From: Crossiella equi
GTDB taxonomy: Bacteria; Actinomycetota; Actinomycetes; Mycobacteriales; Pseudonocardiaceae
Direction of reading: 5' to 3'
Length of the DNA stretch: 64,000 nucleotides
NCBI RefSeq assembly: GCF_017876755.1
Contig: NZ_JAGIOO010000001.1
Location: forward strand, 1,612,001 to 1,676,000
In this document: positions 36,376-43,820 of the stretch, in pieces
How positions within the stretch are numbered: position 1 is the first letter of the stretch
How the letters are laid out: every line of letters starts with the position of its first letter
Position numbers and translations under genes: made by a program
The notes under the pieces: generated by a model
What the model was told of the DNA's origin: nothing
Database searches by the model: none
The model's input: only the letters and a program-made list of their open reading frames with translations

Positions 36376-37038
36376 TCAGAAGTCGGCGGCGAGCACCGTC
36401 CGCCCGGCCTGGTCCAAGACGCGGAACCCGGTCGCCTCGGTGCGCAGGACGGCGCTGTTGAGGTTGCAGCGGATCTCCGCGGCGCCGTTGCCGACGAACT
36501 CCCCGGCCGCGTGGTCCTCACCCCGCACGTCGGTCACCACCACCCGGTAGCCGACACCCTGCTCGAAACCGCGCGCGACCAGCTTGATCTCGGTGCCCCA
36601 GGTGTGCGGCACCAGGCTCGCGCTGGCCGCCACCCGCGAGGCCAGCTGCCGCACCGCCACCGACTCCAGCGGGGCCGGTGTCTGGCTGGCGCGCACCAGG
36701 TCGGCGGTGCCGTAGCCGATGCCGGTACCGGCCAGCACCGCGATCGCCACCCCCAGGCGCAGGCGCAGCGAGCGCCGCCGGTCGCCCCGCCGCTCGCTGC
36801 GGATGCGGCCCAGCACCGCCTCGCCCAGGCCGGGCGGGACCACGGGCTCGTCGGTGACCCGGTCCGGGTCGATCTCGGCCAGCAGCTCCGCCACCGGGAT
36901 CAGCTCGGCGACCTCGGAGCGGCACTCGCCGCAGAAGTCCAGGTGCGCCTGCACGGCGACGCACTCGACGTCCTCCAGCCTGCCCAGCACGTACGCGCCG
37001 AGCTGGGAGCGCACCACCTGGTGCGACTCTCCGTTCAC
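36376..37038 (-). CDS. Zinc-finger (ZAS) anti-sigma factor, single-pass membrane protein
   Basis: 220 aa from the GTG at 37036-37038, which overlaps the sigma factor stop (GTGA). The cytosolic N-terminus carries the ZAS motif His32-x3-Cys36-x2-Cys39 in AHLDFCGEC, the zinc-binding element of anti-sigma factors. One membrane helix lies around residues 95-117 (LRLGVAIAVLAGTGIGYG), followed by an extracytoplasmic domain of about 100 residues (RGFEQGVGYRVVVTDVRGED), which would receive the signal. It should hold the adjacent ECF sigma factor inactive until an envelope or redox cue releases it. Confidence 0.9.
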   Translation of the reverse strand: MNGESHQVVRSQLGAYVLGRLEDVECVAVQAHLDFCGECRSEVAELIPVAELLAEIDPDRVTDEPVVPPGLGEAVLGRIRSERRGDRRRSLRLRLGVAIAVLAGTGIGYGTADLVRASQTPAPLESVAVRQLASRVAASASLVPHTWGTEIKLVARGFEQGVGYRVVVTDVRGEDHAAGEFVGNGAAEIRCNLNSAVLRTEATGFRVLDQAGRTVLAADF

Positions 37039-37604
37039 GGTGCCACGCCCATCTCCTCCATGGCCAGGTGCAGTGCCTTCAGGGCATAGAAGACCCGGCC
37101 GCGCAGCACGCCGACCGGGACGCCGAGCTCGGCCGCCAGGTCGGCGCAGGGCCGCCCGCGCAGGTAGACCTCGACCAGGGCGTTGCGGTGCGCGAGGGAC
37201 AGGCGCCGCAGCGCCTCCTCGACCAGCCACCGGTCCAGCACCGACTCGGTCAGCGCGAGCTCGGCGGTCACCGTGCCCGGTGCCGCCGAGACCGCCCGGC
37301 CCGCCAGCACGCGGGCCCGGTCCAGCACGACGGTGCGCGCGATGGTGAACAGCCACGTGCGCAGGCCCGCCAGGTCCGGGTCGAAGCGGTCGGCTGCCCG
37401 CCAGGCCCGGAGGAAGACCTCCTGCACCGCCTCCTGCGCCGTGCCCTCATCGCGCAACTGGCGCATGGCGAAGCGGTACAGCTCGGGGCCGTGCGCGGCG
37501 TAGGCCGCCCGCAGGCCCGCTTCGGCGCCGAGGTCGGTGGCGAGCCCACCCGACTCGGGTTCCCGCCGTCGACACCCAACACTGCGTCCCACGGTGAACT
37601 CCAT
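37035..37604 (-). CDS. ECF-type RNA polymerase sigma factor
   Basis: 189 aa. Region 2 (about 30-95) includes GPELYRFAMRQLRD, AQEAVQEVFLRAWRA and LRTWLFTIARTVVLDRAR; region 4 (about 125-185) shows LSLAHRNALVEVYLRGRPCADLAAELG and the recognition helix GVLRGRVFYALKAL. ATG at 37604 with AAGGGG upstream. It is followed by its ZAS anti-sigma factor with a 4-nt overlap, an arrangement like SigL-RslA of mycobacteria. The promoter TGAAC-N17-CGTAG ahead of it occurs in identical form before the divergent GDSL hydrolase gene, implying autoregulation and a direct target. Confidence 0.94.
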   Translation of the reverse strand: MEFTVGRSVGCRRREPESGGLATDLGAEAGLRAAYAAHGPELYRFAMRQLRDEGTAQEAVQEVFLRAWRAADRFDPDLAGLRTWLFTIARTVVLDRARVLAGRAVSAAPGTVTAELALTESVLDRWLVEEALRRLSLAHRNALVEVYLRGRPCADLAAELGVPVGVLRGRVFYALKALHLAMEEMGVAP

Positions 37605-37632
37605 CGGATCCCCTTGGTTGCTACAGCGGTGT

Positions 37633-37659
37633 CTACGAGCCCGGCCCCGGACCCGTTCA
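37633..37659 (-). promoter_or_regulatory. Probable ECF-type promoter of the sigma factor gene
   Basis: On the minus strand TGAAC (37659-37655) and CGTAG (37637-37633) are separated by exactly 17 nt, and the -10-like element ends 28 nt before the sigma start. TGAAC/CGT with 16-17 nt spacing is the general form of ECF promoters. The same boxes and spacing occur at 37697-37723 on the other strand. Confidence 0.7.
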
Positions 37660-37696
37660 GTGCTGCCACCGGATCGGACGCATTCGTGACAAGCCG

Positions 37697-37723
37697 TGAA
37701 CCCGGAGCGGCAGTTCCTCGTAG
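37697..37723 (+). promoter_or_regulatory. Probable ECF-type promoter of the GDSL hydrolase gene
   Basis: TGAAC (37697-37701), 17 nt, CGTAG (37719-37723), ending 37 nt before the hydrolase ATG. Identical boxes and spacing to the divergent sigma-gene promoter, so the sigma factor probably transcribes both. Confidence 0.7.
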
Positions 37724-37760
37724 CCGGATCACGACCTCCGCTCTTCTAGACTGGACCCCG

Positions 37761-38831
37761 ATGCGTGCCCTGCGATCCCCCCTGGTCATCCTCCCCGTGC
37801 TGGTCCTGGTGCTCGGACTGCTGCTGCTGGTCAGCGATGGTCCGGTGCCCAAGCTGCCCGCGCCGCCCGAGGACGCGCCCAAGGCCGTGGTGGCCCTGGG
37901 CGACAGCACCATGTCCGGGGAGGGCGCGGGCGACTACGACCCGGCCACCAACGGCCAGGACGGCAACTGGTGCCACCGCTCCCCGCACGCGATGATCAAC
38001 AAACTGGGCCTGCCGGACATCGCGAAGGTGGCCAACCTGTCCTGCTCGGGCGCCCAGGTCGCGCACCTGGTCGACCGCCCGCAGCACAACGAGGGCCCGC
38101 AGATCCCGCGCCTGCTGGAGATCGCCCGCCAGTACCGGGTCGCCGCGGTCGTGGTCCAGGTCGGCGCCAACGACGAGCCCGGGTTCAGCTCGGTGGTCAA
38201 GGACTGCGCGGAGGCCTGGCTGCGCTCCCGGGCCACGGGCTGCTCCGGTCCGCTCACCAGCGGCTGGGGCGAGCGCGTGGACAGGATGGTGCCCAAGCTG
38301 ACCAAGGCGCTGCAGCTGATCCGCAAGCAGATGCGCGAGCACGGCTACCCGGACGCCAGCTACCAGCTCGTGGTCCAGTCCTACGCCGCCCCGGTCGGCA
38401 AGTCGGCCACCACGAGCCTGCGCAACCTGGGCGGCTGCCCCTTCCGCGCGGGTGACCTGGAGTGGGTGGAGGACAAGGCGGTCGGCGAGCTGGCCGCGGG
38501 CGTGCGCACCGCCGCGGCGGTCGCGGGCGCCCGCTTCCTGGACCTGTCCCGGGCGGGCGTGGGCCGCGAGGCCTGCTCCACCACGGGCTCGGGCGCGGGC
38601 GAGTGGTTCACGCGGCTGCGGGTGAACTGGAAGGACCTCAGCGACGAGGCCCGCTCGGCCCACGCGATGCAGGAGTCCTACCACCCGAACGCGGCGGGCC
38701 ACGAGAACTTCGCCGCCTGCCTGACCCGCTTCCTGACCACCACGGACAAGGCCGCGGCCTGCGTCACCGACGCAACGGGCAAACTCCTCCCGAACCCAGG
38801 CGCAGCCGTAGCCGCCCGAGCAGCCCGCTGA
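37761..38831 (+). CDS. Membrane-anchored or secreted SGNH/GDSL hydrolase
   Basis: 356 aa. An N-terminal hydrophobic helix (RSPLVILPVLVLVLGLLLLV) serves as signal anchor or signal peptide without a clear cleavage site. Block I is ALGDSTMSGEG with the nucleophilic serine, block III GANDEPG supplies the oxyanion Asn, and block V SYHPNAAGH carries the catalytic Asp/His-equivalent pair (here S-Y-H-P-N with His at the expected place). Several cysteines would form disulfides outside the cell. Such enzymes are lipases or acyl/acetyl esterases on envelope glycans or lipids. Divergent from the ECF sigma gene and preceded by the same promoter, so probably part of that envelope response. Confidence 0.9.
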   Translation: MRALRSPLVILPVLVLVLGLLLLVSDGPVPKLPAPPEDAPKAVVALGDSTMSGEGAGDYDPATNGQDGNWCHRSPHAMINKLGLPDIAKVANLSCSGAQVAHLVDRPQHNEGPQIPRLLEIARQYRVAAVVVQVGANDEPGFSSVVKDCAEAWLRSRATGCSGPLTSGWGERVDRMVPKLTKALQLIRKQMREHGYPDASYQLVVQSYAAPVGKSATTSLRNLGGCPFRAGDLEWVEDKAVGELAAGVRTAAAVAGARFLDLSRAGVGREACSTTGSGAGEWFTRLRVNWKDLSDEARSAHAMQESYHPNAAGHENFAACLTRFLTTTDKAAACVTDATGKLLPNPGAAVAARAAR

Positions 38832-38842
38832 CCCACCCCGGC

Positions 38843-38962
38843 CGTGTTGGCCGATCTCGTACCCCGTGTTGGCCATTCCAGTACCTCGTGTTGGCCGGTC
38901 CGGTACCTCGTGTTGGCTGACTCCGCACGCCGTGTTGGCCGCTCCGGTGGCCTGCGCTGGCC
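38843..38962 (+). repeat. Direct array of six 22-bp repeats (core CGTGTTGGCC)
   Basis: CGTGTTGGCC begins at 38843, 38865, 38887, 38909 (last base T) and 38931, and a decayed sixth copy at 38953; the period is exactly 22 bp. Between cores a looser NNTCCNGTACCC-type segment recurs. The array starts 12 bp after the GDSL hydrolase stop. An inverted counterpart lies at 39009-39084. It does not code for a plausible protein in any frame. Confidence 0.9.
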
Positions 38963-39008
38963 ACCCCCGCCTCCCCTGCCCAGCCGCCCAACCAGGCCCT
39001 ACCGATTC

Positions 39009-39084
39009 GGCCAACACGAGGTACGAGCCCGGCCAACACGGGGTACCGAACCGGCCAACACGGGGTACGGGGGCGGCCAACACG
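39009..39084 (-). repeat. Inverted array of four 22-bp repeats (core GGCCAACACG)
   Basis: The complementary core GGCCAACACG begins at 39009, 39031, 39053 and 39075, again with an exact 22-bp period, each followed by a GGGTAC/AGGTAC segment. Together with 38843-38962 it makes a 242-bp inverted structure around a 46-bp centre, filling most of the 330-bp gap before the alpha/beta hydrolase. The remainder of the gap (39085-39161) contains only the downstream gene's likely promoter region. Confidence 0.9.
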
Positions 39085-39161
39085 GGGTGGGGGAAGCGGC
39101 AAATGCGGTGTCATGCGTTCCGGGTATTCGAAACCCTGACGTTCCGCTCTATGGTCGGATC

Positions 39162-39962
39162 ATGGACCTGGTCTACGAGCGCAGGGGTGATGGCCCGCCC
39201 CTGATCCTGTTGCACGGCGTCGGCCACCACTGGCAGGCCTGGGAGCCGGTCATCGACCGGCTGGCGAAGGAGCGCGAGGTCATCGCGCTGGACTTCCCCG
39301 GGTTCGGCCGGTCGCCGATGCCGCCCCAGGACATCGCCTACGGGCCCGAGCTGCTGGTCAACACCGTCCTGGACCTGTGCGAACGGCTGCGCCTGGAACG
39401 GCCGCACGTGGCGGGCAACTCCATGGGCGGCCTGGCCGCGCTCATGCTCGGGCAGCGCGGTGCCGTCGCCAGCGTCACCGGGCTCTCCCCCGCCGGGCTG
39501 TGGACCGACCGCGAGCGCGCCTGGGCCTTCCAGGTGCTCACCGCCTGCCGCCTGGCCGCCAGGTACCTGCCGCCGCCGCTGGTCGCCCGGCTGGCCCAGC
39601 ACCCGTCGGCGCGCACGCTGTTCACCGGGATGATCTACGCCAAGCCCGCCCGGCGCGCGGCCAGCGCCGTGGTGGCCGAGGTGGCCGCGCTGCGCGGGGC
39701 GGCCGGGTTCGAGGGGGCGCTGGCGGTGGGCCGGGAGTTCCGGTTCCGCGGTTCGGTGCCCGCCGACGTGCCGGTGACCATCGCCTGGGGCGACAAGGAC
39801 CGCGTGCTCTCCCGCCGCCAGGGCCTGCGTGTGCGGGACGAGCTGGCCCCGCACGCCCGCCTGGTCGAGCTGCCCGGCTGCGGGCACGTGCCGATGAGCG
39901 ACGATCCCGAGCTGGTGGCGCGGGTCCTGCTCGAGGGCAGCCTCAGCCGAGCACGAGCTTGA
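39162..39962 (+). CDS. Alpha/beta hydrolase
   Basis: 266 aa. Classical alpha/beta hydrolase fold: oxyanion motif LLHGVGHHW, nucleophile elbow GNSMGG with Ser87, an acidic residue in WGDKDRVL and the catalytic His in GCGHVPM. A lid of helices sits about 120-190. No signal peptide. Its last 20 bp overlap the end of the convergent PaaK-like gene. Substrate cannot be named; relatives include epoxide hydrolases, C-C hydrolases of aromatic pathways and esterases. The nearby PaaK-like ligase makes an aromatic acid context conceivable but not shown. Confidence 0.92.
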   Translation: MDLVYERRGDGPPLILLHGVGHHWQAWEPVIDRLAKEREVIALDFPGFGRSPMPPQDIAYGPELLVNTVLDLCERLRLERPHVAGNSMGGLAALMLGQRGAVASVTGLSPAGLWTDRERAWAFQVLTACRLAARYLPPPLVARLAQHPSARTLFTGMIYAKPARRAASAVVAEVAALRGAAGFEGALAVGREFRFRGSVPADVPVTIAWGDKDRVLSRRQGLRVRDELAPHARLVELPGCGHVPMSDDPELVARVLLEGSLSRARA

Positions 39963-41277
39963 ACTTGCCGGTGTCCCGGTCCCGTTCCGGCGGGACCGGC
40001 GCCAGCACCACCTCGACCGCGCCCAGCCCCTGCCGGTCCAGGTAGCGGCACAGCCGGTCGCGCAGCCGGGGCCAGACATCGCCCTCGGCGTCCAGCCGCA
40101 CGGACAGCTGCCCCGGCCCGCTGCGCACGATCTGGAACCGCCGCACCCCGGGCAGCCCGTCCACCGCGGTCACCACGGCCAGCGGCAGCAGCCGCACCTC
40201 GGAGCCGCCCGGGGCGGTGAACACGAGCGTGTCGTCGCACCGCCCCTGCACCTTCACCACCGGGAACCCCCGCCCGCAGCCGCACGGATCCGGGTCGACG
40301 GTGACCGAGTCGCCGAGGTCGTAGCGGATGACCGGCTGCACCCGGTTGGCCAGGTTGGTCAGCAGCACCGAGGCCGAGGCCACACCCGGCGAGACCGGCC
40401 TGCCCTCGGTGTCGACCGGTTCCAGGATCGCCCAGTCGTCGTTGACGTGCAGGCGGTCCAGCGCGCACGCGAAGGTCAGCGTCATGAACTCCGAGCAGCC
40501 GTACTGGTCGCGCACCTCGGCGCCGAACGCGGCGGCCAGCAGCTCGCGGTCGGCGCGCGGGATGGCCTCGCCGCCGGTGGTGACGAGCACCGGGCTGATC
40601 CGCAGCCGCCCGGCCAGCTGCTCGTGCGCGAGCGCGACCTGCGCGGTGGCGTAGCCGCCGAGCATCACCGGCTGGTACTCGTTGAGCGCGGCCACGGTCT
40701 CCGCGACCGGGGCGTGCACGTCGAACACGCGCAGCCGCGCCGCCCGCGAGGCCCGCTGGGCGCGCTGGTGGGCCGCCATCACCACCCCGCCGAAGTGCCC
40801 GTCGGTGGCGACCAGGTTGGCCATCCGCCCGCCCCCGGCGACGATCTTGCGGACCAGCCCGGCCCCGAGCGCGGGCAGCGCGCGCAGCGCGCCCAGACCG
40901 TGCAGCACCGCCCGCGTCGGCTCGTCCTGCAGCACCACCCCGCGCCGCCCGCTGCTGCCCGAGCTGGTCGACACCAGGTAGCGGCCCTGGAACAGCGTGC
41001 CCACGCGGGACAGGTCGGCCAGGTGCTCCTCGACCCGCGCCAACCGGACCGCCGGATCGGTCACCCAGTCGTCGAAACGGTCCATGAGCTGCGGTTTCGC
41101 CACCGGCGGCAGGTCGGTGAGGCGGTAGTCGCCGGGCACGTCGGCGTAGAGCTCGCGGTAGAACGGGGAGGCGGTGCGGGCGTGGGCGACCAGCTCGGTG
41201 ACGCGCCGCCGCTGCCTGCTGGGCACCCGGCCCCGGTCCCCGCCGCGGTCGCGCCAGATCTGCCAGGAAACGCCCAT
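39943..41277 (-). CDS. PaaK-like adenylate-forming ligase (phenylacetate-CoA ligase/F390 synthetase family)
   Basis: 444 aa from the ATG at 41275-41277 (41295 also possible). The P-loop-like motif reads STSSGSSGRRG, followed by GGEAIPRADRE, YGCSEF and the Y/R-D-LGD motif (IRYDLGDSV). A small CGCGRGFP cysteine cluster after it is typical of PaaK-family enzymes. The C-terminal domain ends with the conserved lysine segment DTGKFKLVLG. Members activate phenylacetate or other aromatic acids as CoA thioesters, or act as stand-alone adenylating enzymes in secondary metabolism. No paa catabolic genes are nearby. Tail-to-tail overlap of 20 bp with the alpha/beta hydrolase. Confidence 0.88.
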   Translation of the reverse strand: MGVSWQIWRDRGGDRGRVPSRQRRRVTELVAHARTASPFYRELYADVPGDYRLTDLPPVAKPQLMDRFDDWVTDPAVRLARVEEHLADLSRVGTLFQGRYLVSTSSGSSGRRGVVLQDEPTRAVLHGLGALRALPALGAGLVRKIVAGGGRMANLVATDGHFGGVVMAAHQRAQRASRAARLRVFDVHAPVAETVAALNEYQPVMLGGYATAQVALAHEQLAGRLRISPVLVTTGGEAIPRADRELLAAAFGAEVRDQYGCSEFMTLTFACALDRLHVNDDWAILEPVDTEGRPVSPGVASASVLLTNLANRVQPVIRYDLGDSVTVDPDPCGCGRGFPVVKVQGRCDDTLVFTAPGGSEVRLLPLAVVTAVDGLPGVRRFQIVRSGPGQLSVRLDAEGDVWPRLRDRLCRYLDRQGLGAVEVVLAPVPPERDRDTGKFKLVLG

Positions 41278-41352
41278 GTCAGCCCCACTCCCCATGCGTA
41301 GGGTGGCTCAGGTTATTCGCACCGGCCGCCGCCCACAACCAAGTGCGGTAGC

Positions 41353-41387
41353 GTCCGCCGCAGTGTCCGCCGCAGTGTCCGCCGCGT
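41353..41387. repeat. Short 12-bp tandem repeat ahead of the second S12 hydrolase
   Basis: GTCCGCCGCAGT occurs twice in tandem and a third time truncated (41353-41387), ending 4 bp before the GAGGAG ribosome-binding site. It could expand or contract by slippage and alter the promoter-to-gene distance; no functional evidence. Confidence 0.6.
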
Positions 41388-41404
41388 ACCGAGGAGTGCC
41401 TTGC

Positions 41405-42781
41405 ATGTCGTCCAGTGAGCTGCTGCCCCCGACCCAGCGCGCGTTGCTGCGGCGCGTGGCCGTCGAGCAGTCCGGCAGCCGCTTGCCGTCGCTGACCGTG
41501 GGCCTGGTGCGCGGGGGCGCGCTGGTCTGGCAGGGCGCCCGGGGCCAGGTCGAGGGCGCGCCGGTCACCCCGGACACCCAGTACCGCATCGGCTCGATCA
41601 CCAAGACCTTCGTGGCACTGCTGGTGATGCGCCTGCGCGATGAGGGCAAGCTCGACCTGTCCGACCAGCTGGACCGGCACGTCCCGGGCAGCGCGGCCGG
41701 CGAGCGCACCATCGCCCAGCTGCTCTCGCACACCTCCGGCATCACCGCGGAGTCGCACGGCCAGTGGTGGGAGCGCACTCCCGGCTACTCGGCGCAGGAG
41801 CTGCTGGACGGCCTGACCCCGGAGGACCTGCGGCACCGCGCGAGCCGCCGCTTCCACTACTCCAACGTCGGCTACGGCCTGCTCGGCGAGCTGGTGGCAC
41901 GGCTGCGCGGGCACAGCTGGGAGGACGCGCTGCGCGCGGAGGTCCTGGAGCCGCTGGGCATGCAGCGCACCACCACCATGCCCAAGCCCCCGCACGCGCA
42001 CGGCTGGGCGGTGCACCCGTGGGCGGACGTGCTGCTGCCCGAGCCCGCGCACGACGCGGTGGCCATGGCCCCGGCCGGTCAGCTGTGGTCCACCATCCCG
42101 GACCTGTCCCAGCTGGCGAAGGTCCTGCTCGGCGACTCCGGCGAGGTGCTGCACCCCGACACCGTCGCCGAGATGCGCGAACCGGCCACCGTGGACGACG
42201 GCGACGAGTGGCGCGCGGGCTACGGCCTGGGCCTGCAGCTGGTGCGGCACAAGGGCCGCAGGCTGGCCGGGCACACCGGGTCGATGCCGGGCTTCGTCTC
42301 CACGGTGTGGACCGACGCCAAGGAGGAGACGGGTGTCATCTACCTGACCAACTCCACGGTCGGCCCGTCCGGCCCGGTGGCCACCGACCTGCTGGACCTG
42401 CTGCACGAGCTGGAGCCGCACATCCCGGCGGAGTGGACCCCGCTCTCCGGCACCGCGCCGGAGCTGCTGGCGCTGACCGGCCAGTGGTACTGGGGCCCGA
42501 GCCCGTACGCGCTGCGCCTGCTGCCGGACGGCCTGCTCGACCTCCAGCCCTGGGCGGGCCGGGGACGGGCCTCGCGCTTCCGCCCCAACTCCGACGGCAC
42601 CTGGACCGGTCTGGACGGCTACTACGCGGGCGAGCTGCTGCGTGTGGGCCGGGACGCCAACGGGGTGGCCACCCACCTGGATCTCAACACCTTCATCTTC
42701 ACCCGCACCCCGTACGACCCGGCGGCGCCGATCCCCGGAGGGGTGAACCCGGACGGCTGGGTCCCGGTGGCCGACGCCTGA
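41405..42781 (+). CDS. Serine hydrolase, S12 beta-lactamase-fold family (cytosolic type)
   Basis: 458 aa, ATG at 41405 with GAGGAG at 41391-41396. Catalytic signatures: Ser64-x-x-Lys67 in IGSITKTF, Tyr152-x-Asn in YSNVGYG (reads Y-S-N) and GHTGSMPG. A C-terminal beta-barrel-like domain of about 110 residues (LTGQWYWGPSPYALRL) follows. Unlike the S12 protein at 15833 it has no signal peptide, so it probably acts in the cytosol as an esterase, D-aminopeptidase or transacylase rather than on peptidoglycan. It is divergent from the PaaK-like ligase. Confidence 0.9.
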   Translation: MSSSELLPPTQRALLRRVAVEQSGSRLPSLTVGLVRGGALVWQGARGQVEGAPVTPDTQYRIGSITKTFVALLVMRLRDEGKLDLSDQLDRHVPGSAAGERTIAQLLSHTSGITAESHGQWWERTPGYSAQELLDGLTPEDLRHRASRRFHYSNVGYGLLGELVARLRGHSWEDALRAEVLEPLGMQRTTTMPKPPHAHGWAVHPWADVLLPEPAHDAVAMAPAGQLWSTIPDLSQLAKVLLGDSGEVLHPDTVAEMREPATVDDGDEWRAGYGLGLQLVRHKGRRLAGHTGSMPGFVSTVWTDAKEETGVIYLTNSTVGPSGPVATDLLDLLHELEPHIPAEWTPLSGTAPELLALTGQWYWGPSPYALRLLPDGLLDLQPWAGRGRASRFRPNSDGTWTGLDGYYAGELLRVGRDANGVATHLDLNTFIFTRTPYDPAAPIPGGVNPDGWVPVADA

Positions 42782-42823
42782 TCTCTTGGCGGGCGCGGGC
42801 GTCGTCGGCCAGGATCTGTTGCC

Positions 42824-43807
42824 ATGCCGACCGGTCCCCACCGACGACGCCCCGCCCTGTCCGCCGCCACCCGCATCCGCCGGGCCCCGCGCGTGGCCCA
42901 CCAACCGGAGCCGCACGTCCCGCAGCCGAGACCCGCCGAGCCCGCGCCGGTGCCCCAGCCGGAAACGTCCCGGCCGGAAACGTCCCAGCCGGACACCCCC
43001 GCCCAGCGCCCGCGCCCGGTCTTCCCGGGCCCGCCGCTGCCGCCCCCACCCTCCCGGGCGCGCTGGGTGCTGCCGGTGGCGGCACTCGTGGTCGGCGTGG
43101 TGGCCCTGGGCACGCTGTGGGTGGTGGGCCGCACGCTGGCGGCCACCGAGGAGCAGCTGGCGATCGCCCAGCGCGCCCAGCTGGCGACCCGGTTCGCCGA
43201 CGCGGTGAAACAGCTGGACAACCCGGGCCAGGACATCCGCCTGGGCGGCCTCCACGGCCTGGACCGCGTGGCCCAGGAGGCCCCGGCCGAACGCGGTGCG
43301 GTGACCGCGATGCTGGCCGCGTTCGTCCGCACCCGCGCCCCGATCACGGCCTGCGCCGACGGCCCGGCGGGACTGCGCCAGCCGACGCAGGACGTGCAGG
43401 CGGCCCTGAGGCTCCTGGCCCGCCCCACCGACCGCGGCCCGGACCGGGTGGACCTCACCCGCACCTGCCTGGCGGGCGCGGACCTGCGCCAGGCCGACCT
43501 GGACCGCGTCGACCTCGCGGGCACCGACCTCACCCGCGCCAACCTCTCCGGCGCCCACCTGCGCTCGGCCGACCTGAGCGACAGCACGCTGGTGCAGACC
43601 GACCTGTCGGGCGCGGACCTGCGCCGCGCGGACGGCGAGCGGTCCTGGACCACGCGGCTGCGCCAGGCCAACCTCACCGGCGCGAACCTGGCGCGGGCCA
43701 ACCTCAGTGGTGCGGACCTGGCGGGCGCGGAGCTGACCTCGGCGGATCTCACGGGCACGGACCTCAGCGGCGCGGACCTGGACTCCGCGACCGGCCTGCC
43801 CGGCTGA
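42824..43807 (+). CDS. Membrane-anchored pentapeptide-repeat protein
   Basis: 327 aa. A proline/glutamate/glutamine-rich cytosolic N-terminus (about 1-80) leads to one membrane helix (WVLPVAALVVGVVALGTLWV), a helical segment with FADAVKQLDNPGQDIRLGGL (a motif that often precedes such repeats) and about 20 pentapeptide repeats of the A(D/N)LxX type (LAGADLRQADL, LTGANLARANL, LSGADLDSA) that form a right-handed quadrilateral beta-helix. Known members protect gyrase or have structural roles; here the membrane anchor points to a scaffold or signalling role. Start 42 nt after the serine hydrolase stop, perhaps co-transcribed. Confidence 0.88.
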   Translation: MPTGPHRRRPALSAATRIRRAPRVAHQPEPHVPQPRPAEPAPVPQPETSRPETSQPDTPAQRPRPVFPGPPLPPPPSRARWVLPVAALVVGVVALGTLWVVGRTLAATEEQLAIAQRAQLATRFADAVKQLDNPGQDIRLGGLHGLDRVAQEAPAERGAVTAMLAAFVRTRAPITACADGPAGLRQPTQDVQAALRLLARPTDRGPDRVDLTRTCLAGADLRQADLDRVDLAGTDLTRANLSGAHLRSADLSDSTLVQTDLSGADLRRADGERSWTTRLRQANLTGANLARANLSGADLAGAELTSADLTGTDLSGADLDSATGLPG

Positions 43808-43820
43808 CCCGGCCGGAAGC

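Noticed and set aside
37746-39083. Reading frame across the 22-bp repeats giving PTRGTG/ANTGY/GQHG-type peptide repeats
   Set aside because: A 22-bp period is not a multiple of three, so the peptide pattern changes frame from copy to copy, and the rest of the frame is antisense to the GDSL hydrolase.
38843-39084. CRISPR array
   Set aside because: The repeat core is only 10 bp, the period 22 bp, intervening segments are similar to one another rather than unique, the array inverts in the middle, and no cas gene is present.
39162-41277. Phenylacetate or aromatic catabolic cluster
   Set aside because: Only a PaaK-like ligase and a convergent alpha/beta hydrolase are present; no paaABCDE, ring-hydroxylating or ring-opening genes lie nearby.
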